Of a DNA stretch of 10,018 nucleotides, positions 1 through 7,232 are shown piece after piece. Location: positions 1 to 10,018 of the forward strand of contig CAZLPW010000071.1 of NCBI GenBank assembly GCA_964561495.1, given 5' to 3'. The notes beneath the pieces were generated by a model that saw only the letters and a program-made list of their open reading frames with translations, did not search any database and was not told where the DNA came from. The stretch's first letter is position 1. The number at the start of each line of letters is the position of its first letter. Origin of the DNA: CAZLPW01 sp964561495. Its GTDB lineage: Bacteria > Fidelibacterota > Marinisomatia > Marinisomatales > UBA1611. Both the position numbers and the translations under genes were made by a program.

Positions 1-1106
1 GAATAATCTGATCTTAGCGACCTTGCAAGGCGTATATATTTTATTTTATTTGATGACTTTGGTAAACATCTGGAAACATAAACAAATCTTTGATCAAGAG
101 TATTGCTATATCTATCAGTTACCCCATATGGTAGTTGCCTAGCTTGTGCAATCTCTGGTCGATATATATGATTCTCTAATTTGTTTACACGGAGTTTATC
201 TAAATCAGAATCTGCTAGTACAGCTCCGAGACTATCAAGCAGAGTAACACGAGTATCCGATGACTGCCCATAAGAGAAAGATACATTTTGCAAATTACTG
301 TATGAATTTGCTGAAAGATATTTAATAAACGTTTCAATCTCGCGCTTAAGATTAGATGCTAGGGTATTTTGTTTTTCTTCTAGCTTTTTAGTATAGGATA
401 AAATGATATTTTCATTTGATTCTATATCAACACCATAACCCAACTCAGCTAATTTCTTTTTTAAATTAGATACATAAATTCTAGTAAACTTTTCTTTTTC
501 TGAATCCTCAGTTAAAATATTATGTTCAAATAATGCATCAAGTATTTCAGATTCATAGGTTCTCATAAATCTCTGTTCTCCTAGAGATTCTATTGGCTTA
601 GAAAATCTTACATAAATCCTTCTTTCATCCTTAGGTTCATCATACGCAAACGAAACATAAATCATTTTTTTATTAAGTGTTTCGCTATGTCTTACAGCTA
701 TTCCATATTCTGTAATTTTTGATGCAACAATCTCTGGCCTATCAGCATGATTATCTAACTTAGAAATTTGTTCTTGATTAACATCGGATTCTCCAATTAC
801 TATTCCTTTTTGATCAATTAATGTAATTCTAGAATCTGATGTTGCTCTATATAATTGGACACCACTTTGCAGTGTACCATCATCATTATTCATATGATAA
901 ATAAAATTCTTTATTTCACTTTTAAGGAATTGACCCTCTTCCTCTAAATGCAAAGCATCTATTTCAGAATTTGTAGCATCAATATTTAATTTGAACGATG
1001 AAAAAAATATGTTTTCCTGATCTTTATTTAATTTAATATCAAGTTTTTTTAAAGATTGATTAATCTGGTTCCGATATATTTTCTCCATCTCATCACGAGT
1101 TATACC
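1..1106 (-). repeat. Duplicated PhoR-type sensor unit (about 190 residues each)
   Basis: Unit 1 spans residues about 560-735 and unit 2 spans 736 to the window edge. Matching landmarks include FLKSEIKNFIYHM against NLKREIETFIKYL, DSRITLIDQKG against DTRVTLLDSLG, NHADRPEI against NHIYRPEI, and RHSETLNKKMIYVS against RYSNTLDQRFVYVS. The landmarks are 193 residues apart. The strand pair followed by the NHxxRPEI helix and the late strands is the signature of the extracytoplasmic PAS/Cache domain found in PhoR-type histidine kinases. The helical leader before each sensor core is duplicated too. Confidence 0.8.
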
Positions 1107-2783
1107 AACACTCAAATTTCCAGATCTTAAATTCTCAGGGAATAAGATTTCAGTTTCAGTCCATACGTTAATTGGAAGGTTATCTAATTTAGCAGGATTA
1201 AACTCCATATTTTTCAAGGCTTCAATTGCAACCTTGTCAAGTTCATTCACAGAACTGCTTTTTAGAAGATTTATTTTTTTAACAATACCCTTTCTATCTA
1301 CCTGAAATTGTAATGAGACGCTGCCGCCATCATGGGCAAAGTCTACTACTGGAGCAATCAAGCTTTTAGGTGTAGGCTTAGTATCAAATTTCTTAAAAAA
1401 AGTTTTAGAAAGTTTTTTAGGCTTTCGAGATTGTTCAATCTTTTCAATAGTATTAACAAGATCTTTATCATCAATGATCCTACCCATTTGGTATGTTGTC
1501 CTTCTAACTGGTTCACCGATTACACTATAGAAGGTCCAGATGCCATTTCTTTTTATGCCTTTCATTGGACCTTTTTCACGAACTTTACCATTGTCATAAT
1601 AACGAACAATCATTTCATGTCCAGTTGGTGTAATCCCTTTTATTACTTCATTAGGATCAGTAATTACACTGGTATCATAGTTCACAGTAGTTTGGCGATA
1701 AAGATCTCGTATGGTATCCTGAACAACTAAAGTATCATATGATAGAATCCTAAGAGTATCATAGGTTACTGAACGATATTTCATTTCTTCTCTTGGTCCT
1801 ATAAAACCAGGTCTTTCTGGTTGTCGTAGAATACTTTTTACTGTAGCTGATGAATATATATCTTGGAATTTCTTATACTCACCTTTCGCTAAGGTCCAAT
1901 CACCTCCTGCTGCATATAGTGCTTGATTAATCCAATCCTGCGCACGTTTATCGCCAGCATTTCTAGCTCTGATAGCATCATCCAATGATTTCCAAATTGG
2001 GAATTGAGGCTCCTGGCCATCAATCATTTCTGGATCAAAATTGGTAGCATATGTGTGGATGGTAATAGTATCATTATTAACTACAGTTACGGTATCATAA
2101 ACAATAGAAGTATCATAGGCAAAAACCCACAAAGAGTCCCTAACTATTGTTGTGTCATATGCAAACACCCATGAAGTATCATAAAACACAGTTGTGTCAT
2201 ACGCAAAAAGCCATAACGTATCTTTCACAGTCATCGTATCATAATTCATAACAAATGAAGTATCATAAACAACCATAGTATCATAATTGGTCTGTACGAC
2301 AGTTGTTGTATCAAAACTATATATGTACAAACTATCATAAAATACGGCAGTGTCATAAACAGTAGTGGTCGCATTCGTGTAAATAAATGTGGTATCTAAA
2401 ACTGTCGTCGTATCATAGACAACTGTAGAATCATAATTGAAAACATAAACAGTATCGGGATCAGGATTAATTTGAGTAAGTTTGTAGAGTTGATCAATCT
2501 GTTCCTGCAACTTACTTAATTGAGAATTATACTGATCCTCAAGAATTTGCATTTCTTTACGATGCTCGTTTGTTGTTTTATTAATATTTGCCTGAATCTG
2601 TTTTTGGATTTTCTTCATCTCAGACTTAGACTTTTTCACTGGAGATTCCTCGGCGGTCTCCGGTGCCGTGATCATCGTTCCCCATTGGGTACGATACACT
2701 TTTCTCTTTTTACTATTTGAAGAACTTTGTCCCAGATTAATGACAAAACATAATAGCACAGAGAATATTGTTATTTTTCGCAT
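1..2783 (-). CDS. Exported mosaic protein: YDT repeats, YwqK/MORN-like, TonB-C-like, two PhoR-type sensor domains (3' end outside window)
   Basis: The reading frame is open from an ATG to the window edge, giving 927 codons and no stop, so the C-terminus is missing. Residues 1-19 form a signal peptide with cleavage likely before Gln19 (NLG|QSS). Residues about 53-103 are charged and heptad-like, probably a coiled coil. Residues 110-239 are a YDT-type repeat array, with a second short cluster at 340-371. Residues 388-435 (RYYDNGKVREKG…NGIWTFY) resemble YwqK/MORN-type repeats. Residues about 474-550 match a TonB C-terminal-type fold (VSLQFQVDRKGIVKKI, then LDKVAIEALKNMEFNPA). Residues about 560-735 and 736-927 are two copies of a PhoR-like extracytoplasmic PAS/Cache sensor (RITLIDQKG…NHADRPEI; RVTLLDSLG…NHIYRPEI). 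No transmembrane helix is seen after the signal peptide, so the visible part should be periplasmic or surface-located. The start is supported by the signal peptide; the Shine-Dalgarno is weak. Function is unknown. A kinase or another output domain could lie beyond the edge. Confidence 0.85.
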   Translation of the reverse strand, partial: MRKITIFSVLLCFVINLGQSSSNSKKRKVYRTQWGTMITAPETAEESPVKKSKSEMKKIQKQIQANINKTTNEHRKEMQILEDQYNSQLSKLQEQIDQLYKLTQINPDPDTVYVFNYDSTVVYDTTTVLDTTFIYTNATTTVYDTAVFYDSLYIYSFDTTTVVQTNYDTMVVYDTSFVMNYDTMTVKDTLWLFAYDTTVFYDTSWVFAYDTTIVRDSLWVFAYDTSIVYDTVTVVNNDTITIHTYATNFDPEMIDGQEPQFPIWKSLDDAIRARNAGDKRAQDWINQALYAAGGDWTLAKGEYKKFQDIYSSATVKSILRQPERPGFIGPREEMKYRSVTYDTLRILSYDTLVVQDTIRDLYRQTTVNYDTSVITDPNEVIKGITPTGHEMIVRYYDNGKVREKGPMKGIKRNGIWTFYSVIGEPVRRTTYQMGRIIDDKDLVNTIEKIEQSRKPKKLSKTFFKKFDTKPTPKSLIAPVVDFAHDGGSVSLQFQVDRKGIVKKINLLKSSSVNELDKVAIEALKNMEFNPAKLDNLPINVWTETEILFPENLRSGNLSVGITRDEMEKIYRNQINQSLKKLDIKLNKDQENIFFSSFKLNIDATNSEIDALHLEEEGQFLKSEIKNFIYHMNNDDGTLQSGVQLYRATSDSRITLIDQKGIVIGESDVNQEQISKLDNHADRPEIVASKITEYGIAVRHSETLNKKMIYVSFAYDEPKDERRIYVRFSKPIESLGEQRFMRTYESEILDALFEHNILTEDSEKEKFTRIYVSNLKKKLAELGYGVDIESNENIILSYTKKLEEKQNTLASNLKREIETFIKYLSANSYSNLQNVSFSYGQSSDTRVTLLDSLGAVLADSDLDKLRVNKLENHIYRPEIAQARQLPYGVTDRYSNTLDQRFVYVSRCLPKSSNKIKYIRLARSLRSDY
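1134..1364 (-). other. TonB-C-like domain region inside the mosaic protein
   Basis: Residues about 474-550 show the beta-alpha-beta pattern of the TonB C-terminal family: a strand with VDRKGIVKKINLLKSSS, a helix with LDKVAIEALKNMEFNPA, then a strand NVWTETEILF. In TonB and related proteins this fold contacts outer-membrane partners across the periplasm. Here it sits in mid-protein instead of at the C-terminus, which is atypical. Confidence 0.7.
1671..1766 (-). repeat. Second, short YDT repeat cluster
   Basis: Four more D-T sites (YDTLRILS, YDTLVV, QDTIRD, then NYDTS) recur at residues about 341-371. They again show the 8 then 6 spacing of the main array. The two clusters are separated by about 100 non-repetitive residues (FPIWKSLDDAIRARNAGDKR…), which look helical. 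Confidence 0.7.
2067..2456 (-). repeat. YDT tandem repeat array within the mosaic protein
   Basis: Eighteen Asp-Thr/Ser sites, usually preceded by Tyr, occur at residues 110-239. From residue 168 onward the Asp residues are spaced 6, 8, 6, 8… without exception for five full 14-residue (42-base) periods, for example YDTTVF followed by YDTSWVFA. Large aliphatic and aromatic residues fill the positions between. The DNA copies have diverged at synonymous sites, so the regularity is held at the protein level. A regular beta-rich fibre or spacer is likely, but that is inference. Confidence 0.85.
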
Positions 2784-3190
2784 AGCCTGAGAAAATAATA
2801 TTCATTATTCATTGTGTCCAAATACTTTTTTCATTTTAATTATTTACTATATTTTCAATTATTATTGCATTTATAGAATTCAATGATATTAGTTTATTAG
2901 GGACCCATCACTTTAGATTTATAGAGTTATGCATAAGACTTAAAGCTTTACTTTACTATCTTCAAGCAAAGAAAATTAGATATAAAGTAAAATATTAAAA
3001 ATGTTTTCACAACCAGCAGGTTAGGTTAATTCAATTTTATATTAAATTAATTAGTGATTAACGTAACACCAATTTTAATTATTCATTGAGATTAATAAGC
3101 ACTGTTGGTGAGAATAATAATTATAAATAATTTTGGAAATAAGACTCAGGTCCATCCAAAGAAAATTTGATAAAGATTAAATTATTAAAA
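2784..3190. other. 407-base AT-rich intergenic region
   Basis: No credible gene is seen on either strand. The region lies downstream of the five-gene cluster and upstream of the mosaic-protein gene, so it should hold the end of one transcript and the promoter of the next. I could not identify a convincing terminator (no GC-rich stem followed by a T-run) or a clear -10/-35 pair, because the background is too AT-rich to call one. Confidence 0.6.
2941..2991. repeat. AT-rich inverted repeats in the intergenic region
   Basis: A 10-base perfect palindrome TAAAGCTTTA (2941-2950) overlaps the left arm of a 9-base inverted repeat, TTTACTTTA at 2947-2955 and TAAAGTAAA at 2983-2991. The loop is 27 bases. 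This could be a regulator-binding site or a weak transcript-end hairpin. It is short and AT-only apart from one G/C pair, so chance is possible. Confidence 0.3.
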
Positions 3191-5464
3191 TTAAAAATTG
3201 GCCCGATATCGAATGCCTAGCCAAGTATTAGTCTTTGGCAACCAATTTCCTTCAAGACTTGAAGATCGTGAAAACCTACTGATCGATATTGAAAAATCAT
3301 CGATAATATTTATATTTAAAGTCATTATTGTACTTAATGAAGAAATAAATTGAAGAGAAAACTCGTAGAATGGAACACGATATATCTGTATAAAATTAAA
3401 GTACGATAATTTTTCTAATAATTCAGGCTTCTGACCTACCTTACCTAAAACATCAAACCTAATATAGAATGAGTTTTGTGTCGAATATGACTTGTCGTCT
3501 GTAAATGTTTTTATGCTATCTGAGGAGCTATAAAAATTGCGCTCATATAAAAGATCATCTTTTTTAGATCTATGGGCTATTTTCATATAATGAATACCTG
3601 GTGAAGCTGTTATCCTGCCAACAGGGCCCAATTTAAGAGGAACATCTACTGTAGAGGATGCCATCGCATAGCTATCAAGAATATTGACATATTGGCTGTT
3701 CTCATCAATTGAGTCAGTGCTAAAAAACCCAGTGTCTGTCTTCAAAGAACCCGTGCTCCTGGGATAAAAAGAAAACCCCATGAGACCATGAAAGTCTGAT
3801 TTAGTAGAAAATAAATTGTTAATATTTACTTTTGAATAAAGACCCAAATAGTCTGGGCTAATATATTCAGGTTTTTGATCTACATTAAAGTCAAAAGTAA
3901 AAGGTAGTCTGACTCCAAACTCTGAATTCCTGGTGGCAATACCTAATTCTGATGACCCTGATAATGACCCAGGAAGACCAATCAATTCATTACCTACACT
4001 GATATTAGTTGCATATTGTAGGAGGTTTGATCTCATCGAAAGAGAGGTCAAAGACATCACAAAATTATTTGGGTGCCAAACAGCAAACTTTGAACCAAAA
4101 CTAGCCATTAACCTATCTTCCTCTGTTTTATGAAAAACAGTTTCAGAGTCACTGTTTAGGTATTGATCTTTCGCGATCAATACTTCTTGAATATCTTGGC
4201 TAAACACCCAATCCACTCTCTCTCTATTGATCACAGTATAATCGAGACCATTCCCGTACCAGATTTCGTATATCTCTTTTGTATTCCCTTTTTGCTGAAC
4301 AATGATAATTTGATCATTGGGATCCAGGTCGCTTATTGACTCCCCATTTACATCATCAAGGCTGTTATAGGTTTCCCCATCATTTGAAAATCGCATGTTA
4401 ATATAATCCTTCACCGCATCTTCCATTAGAATATGATAAGGCAGGTGATCTACTGTCCAGGCCACAAACTTTCTTGAGTCTATACTTTTTATTGTTTTTT
4501 CTTGCGAGTCTGATATTGTAATCGTGGCAGAGCCTGATATAAATAAATTATCATCTTTACTATCAATCGCCTTAAACTCAATATTATAAACGTTATCTCT
4601 ATTGTTATCGGTAGGATTTTCGAAATCAGGCTCACGAAGAAAAGTCAAATCTCCGCTGCGAGTTATCTTAAATCTATTCTTATCCTCTCCACCAACAACC
4701 TTATATTTAACACTGCTTTGGGTAATATCAGGATCAACAACAGAGATTTTAGAAACTATTCTACCTCCATCTTCAGGGTGAGAAACAACCAATTGCGCTT
4801 CTCCATCAAAAACAGGGCCCTCATTAACATCTGCGACGAGAACATCAATACTCGAAGTAACTGAAGCATTTTTTCTATCTTTACTCCTTACTTGAAGCTT
4901 AAAAGTACTTTTTGCTTCAAAATCAAGTGGAATGCTGGTGAAAATTGTATTATCCTTAATTGTAAAGAATTCATTATCACTTTGGCCATCGTCACTAAGT
5001 TCATAAATAAAAGAGTCTTCAAAATCTGGGTCAACTGTCTTTAACTTTCCAACCTCTGTACCACTGGGCTGGTTTTCATTTACTGCACCAGACATCAACT
5101 CTACCCTTGTAGGAGGATCATTCACAGGAGCAATACTAATATTAACAGTGGCTGTATCAGTGCTAAACCCATTATCAATCTGATATTTAAATTGATCATT
5201 GCCATTCACATTCTTATTGGGAATATATTCAATCTTCCAACCATCAACGGTTGCGTTTCCAAGTGTAGGTGCACTAATAATCTTAAGATCTAAGTTTTCC
5301 TTATTGTTTATGATATCATTTCTAAGAATGGAGATTTTTTTTGACTCATCCTCCAGTATAGGTACATTATCATTGACCGCATCAAAACCATCTGGCATAG
5401 CCGATAAAAAAGAGATGGAAGCGGTTAGTGCTAGTTTAATTGAATTATTAATTTTTGGTTCCAT
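3191..5464 (-). CDS. Cadherin/Big-type repeat protein with C-terminal outer-membrane barrel-like domain
   Basis: This 757-aa protein begins with a signal peptide (residues 1-22, hydrophobic LALTASISFLSA). Residues about 28-113 resemble a bacterial cadherin-like Big_9 domain (NGNDQFKYQIDNG…, ending VNDPP). Residues about 117-216 form a cadherin-type repeat (VNENQPSGTEVGKL, VDPDFED, PLDFE, DVNEGPVF). Residues about 217-320 form a second one (VVDPD, FKITRSGDLTF, PDFENP). These acidic motifs are the usual calcium-binding positions. Residues about 330-450 are a linker of unclear fold. Residues about 455-757 have alternating polar/hydrophobic strands and end in the terminal Phe (GIRYRANF) typical of outer-membrane beta-barrels. 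The gene starts 16 bases after the preceding stop, with GAG about 9 bases upstream of the ATG, so it is probably the last gene of the operon. The domain calls for the repeats are strong. The barrel is inferred from pattern only. No specific function is recognised. Confidence 0.85.
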   Translation of the reverse strand: MEPKINNSIKLALTASISFLSAMPDGFDAVNDNVPILEDESKKISILRNDIINNKENLDLKIISAPTLGNATVDGWKIEYIPNKNVNGNDQFKYQIDNGFSTDTATVNISIAPVNDPPTRVELMSGAVNENQPSGTEVGKLKTVDPDFEDSFIYELSDDGQSDNEFFTIKDNTIFTSIPLDFEAKSTFKLQVRSKDRKNASVTSSIDVLVADVNEGPVFDGEAQLVVSHPEDGGRIVSKISVVDPDITQSSVKYKVVGGEDKNRFKITRSGDLTFLREPDFENPTDNNRDNVYNIEFKAIDSKDDNLFISGSATITISDSQEKTIKSIDSRKFVAWTVDHLPYHILMEDAVKDYINMRFSNDGETYNSLDDVNGESISDLDPNDQIIIVQQKGNTKEIYEIWYGNGLDYTVINRERVDWVFSQDIQEVLIAKDQYLNSDSETVFHKTEEDRLMASFGSKFAVWHPNNFVMSLTSLSMRSNLLQYATNISVGNELIGLPGSLSGSSELGIATRNSEFGVRLPFTFDFNVDQKPEYISPDYLGLYSKVNINNLFSTKSDFHGLMGFSFYPRSTGSLKTDTGFFSTDSIDENSQYVNILDSYAMASSTVDVPLKLGPVGRITASPGIHYMKIAHRSKKDDLLYERNFYSSSDSIKTFTDDKSYSTQNSFYIRFDVLGKVGQKPELLEKLSYFNFIQIYRVPFYEFSLQFISSLSTIMTLNINIIDDFSISISRFSRSSSLEGNWLPKTNTWLGIRYRANF

Positions 5465-5480
5465 ACTTACTGCTCAAATT

Positions 5481-7232
5481 TTAAAAATATACTGAAACAT
5501 AGGGAGCAATGATCAGGCTTCCCCCATCACCACCAGGATACCACATCCATTTTTTATTTTCATTGGTACGACTTTCTACAAACTCTATCTGAGATCCTTT
5601 TGGATAGAGCGAGCAATCAACACCTAGATTAAATGTTTTATAAATGTTATGCTCAACACCTAAACCTAGAGCTGAAAAACCACTCGATGAAGCATTAATT
5701 TGCAGATAAGCTTTGCTCTTCTTATCATCAGTTACACCTTCGATTTTAACAAAAAACCCCATCGCCTCTGAGCCATTGATCCTGTCTGTTATTTCAAACT
5801 TATCATCATCAGGATTCGAAGTATCATATCTGTTTATATTTCCATGAATAAACTGAATAAAAGACAATCCCCCCTTTATACGCATAGAGCCCCAGGGCTC
5901 TTTAACCTTTATCTCTCTTCCTCTTCCTTTTCTGACTCTTATTTCAGCGTTTGATATCTGAACTAACTTTTGGTCCTTATCAGAGAGCTCATTAATTGAT
6001 ACTGTCTTTGTTTTTTCACCATCCCACTGAAGACGATCGATAAATAAAATATCTTCATCCGATAAATCAGATAACTTAATACGCATAGGTTTTTTATCTT
6101 TTTTCCGAAGCAAAATAACCTCAGTAGACCCTAACTGATCTAAAGTTGCCTTAACAATACTACCTGATTTAGTAGCCCAATTTCGACCTTTTTCAGCAAG
6201 CTTATGTGCCTTTAAATCTTTCATAACCAGTAGGGTAACAACATCTTCTTTTGTGCTAATATACTTTGCGTAATACGAAGCTCCAGATTTTGTCTTCCAA
6301 TCTCTTACCTTTTTTATATCTTTTTGCGCTTTTGCCTTTGAAGACTTTTTCTCTTCTATGCTTGCACCATAATCTGAATAAACTTTTCTCTTGACCAAGA
6401 ATGTATTGCTCCAATAAAGAAGACCACTTGATGCTGGAATTACCATGTGCTTGTAGCTGTAAGTATCTTTCACATCAATTTCCTGCATGTCAACATCCAT
6501 ATAATTAACCTGCCCACCTAATGTGTGAGTATCAAACTTAAATCCAAATCCAAAATTACCCTCAAGAGGGTGCCCGATAGCTTTATTTATGCGTTTGACA
6601 GTCACAGGAGGTACTATCAAATAGGCACTTGCTATATCGTTAGTCAAACCCAGAATAGTATTTTGCGAGAGGTGACGATAAAGACCTAGATCACTAAAAC
6701 CAGACTCAAGTCTAAACGCAAGGCTACTTGATTTTTGCCGAATAAAAGCGTGCAGAGATGAGCTAACATCCAGCTGAGCATTAGACCACCAGAAGGCATC
6801 CCTAGCATCTTTAAAGCTTCTTTCTTGAAATATATTATCAACGGTACTAAACATCTCGAGCTCAGATAAATCCCTTGAGCTTACATCCTTCCACTTATAC
6901 TCTCTTGATACTATCATATTCGTAAAAGATGTATCCATCAGGTCTATCTGACTCATCATAAATGACTGATACTGTCCCATCTGATAGTTTTTAGCTTTTA
7001 ATTTTTTTAGCTCGATCTCATCCTGAACGATGTCCACTTGAACAATGATTGAGTTTGATGCCTGAATTGTATTATCTTCATATTTGTCACTTTTTATAAG
7101 CTGATTAATATATGCCTCAATAAATTCACTATTTACAATTGGATCTGCGACCTCCCAAAATATCGATTGCTGTGAAAAAGCCAGTCCAGAGATCAGATAT
7201 AAAGAGAGAAATAATCTTATACTTTTAATCAT
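5481..7232 (-). CDS. Exported protein with SHD1 modules between barrel-like segments
   Basis: I chose the ATG at 7232 (583 aa) because it directly precedes a good signal peptide (MIKSIRLFLSLYLISGLAFS|QQ). An ATG at 7247 and a TTG at 7280 lie in frame upstream and would put a charged extension before it. This start overlaps the end of the preceding gene by 8 bases, suggesting translational coupling. Residues about 170-285 contain glycine/aromatic strands (GNFGFGFKFDTHTLGG). Residues about 290-320 are Lys-rich. Residues about 309-401 hold a partial and then a complete SHD1 (SLA1 homology domain 1) module: RDWKTKSG…, and RNWATKSG… with KPMRIKLSDLSDEDILFIDRL. A further fragment follows (INELSDKDQKLV). 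Residues about 445-583 return to barrel-like strands and end in YVSVYF with a C-terminal Phe. In eukaryotic Sla1, SHD1 binds NPFxD peptides; its bacterial role is unknown. The protein may be an outer-membrane barrel with SHD1 in a long loop. Confidence 0.8.
   Translation of the reverse strand: MIKSIRLFLSLYLISGLAFSQQSIFWEVADPIVNSEFIEAYINQLIKSDKYEDNTIQASNSIIVQVDIVQDEIELKKLKAKNYQMGQYQSFMMSQIDLMDTSFTNMIVSREYKWKDVSSRDLSELEMFSTVDNIFQERSFKDARDAFWWSNAQLDVSSSLHAFIRQKSSSLAFRLESGFSDLGLYRHLSQNTILGLTNDIASAYLIVPPVTVKRINKAIGHPLEGNFGFGFKFDTHTLGGQVNYMDVDMQEIDVKDTYSYKHMVIPASSGLLYWSNTFLVKRKVYSDYGASIEEKKSSKAKAQKDIKKVRDWKTKSGASYYAKYISTKEDVVTLLVMKDLKAHKLAEKGRNWATKSGSIVKATLDQLGSTEVILLRKKDKKPMRIKLSDLSDEDILFIDRLQWDGEKTKTVSINELSDKDQKLVQISNAEIRVRKGRGREIKVKEPWGSMRIKGGLSFIQFIHGNINRYDTSNPDDDKFEITDRINGSEAMGFFVKIEGVTDDKKSKAYLQINASSSGFSALGLGVEHNIYKTFNLGVDCSLYPKGSQIEFVESRTNENKKWMWYPGGDGGSLIIAPYVSVYF
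5961..6308 (-). other. SHD1 (SLA1 homology domain 1) module region
   Basis: One complete copy carries the family pattern: R-x-W-x-x-x-x-G near the start, a hydrophobic strand (VILLRKKDKKP), and a closing strand plus L-S-x-x-D (IKLSDLSDEDILFI). It is preceded by a copy that repeats the opening part (RDWKTKSGASYYAKY, then VVTLLVMKDLKAHKLA) and followed by one that repeats only the closing part (VSINELSDKDQKLV). This looks like duplication with partial decay. Confidence 0.7.

Noticed and set aside
1332..1730. Plus-strand open frame of 132 codons, and another at 2520-2720
   Set aside because: Both lie opposite the long minus-strand mosaic gene, whose domain matches (YwqK/MORN, TonB-C, coiled coil) cover the same bases. 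The plus-strand products have no domain pattern.
2067..2456. CRISPR-like or simple DNA repeat suggested by recurrent TATCATA strings
   Set aside because: The recurrence is the codons for Tyr-Asp-Thr in an open frame; there are no constant repeats or unique spacers.
2805..2834. Possible 9-codon leader peptide (MKKVFGHNE) just before the mosaic gene
   Set aside because: Too short to separate from chance; no attenuator-like stem or run of one amino acid accompanies it.
3067..3110. CACCAA/TTGGTG stem-loop downstream of the cadherin/barrel gene as a terminator
   Set aside because: Six-base arms with a 32-base loop and no T-run on the minus strand; too weak to call.
3933..5495. Plus-strand open frames at 3933-4133 and 5199-5495
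   Set aside because: Shadows of the cadherin/barrel gene; the minus-strand frame has clear cadherin motifs there.
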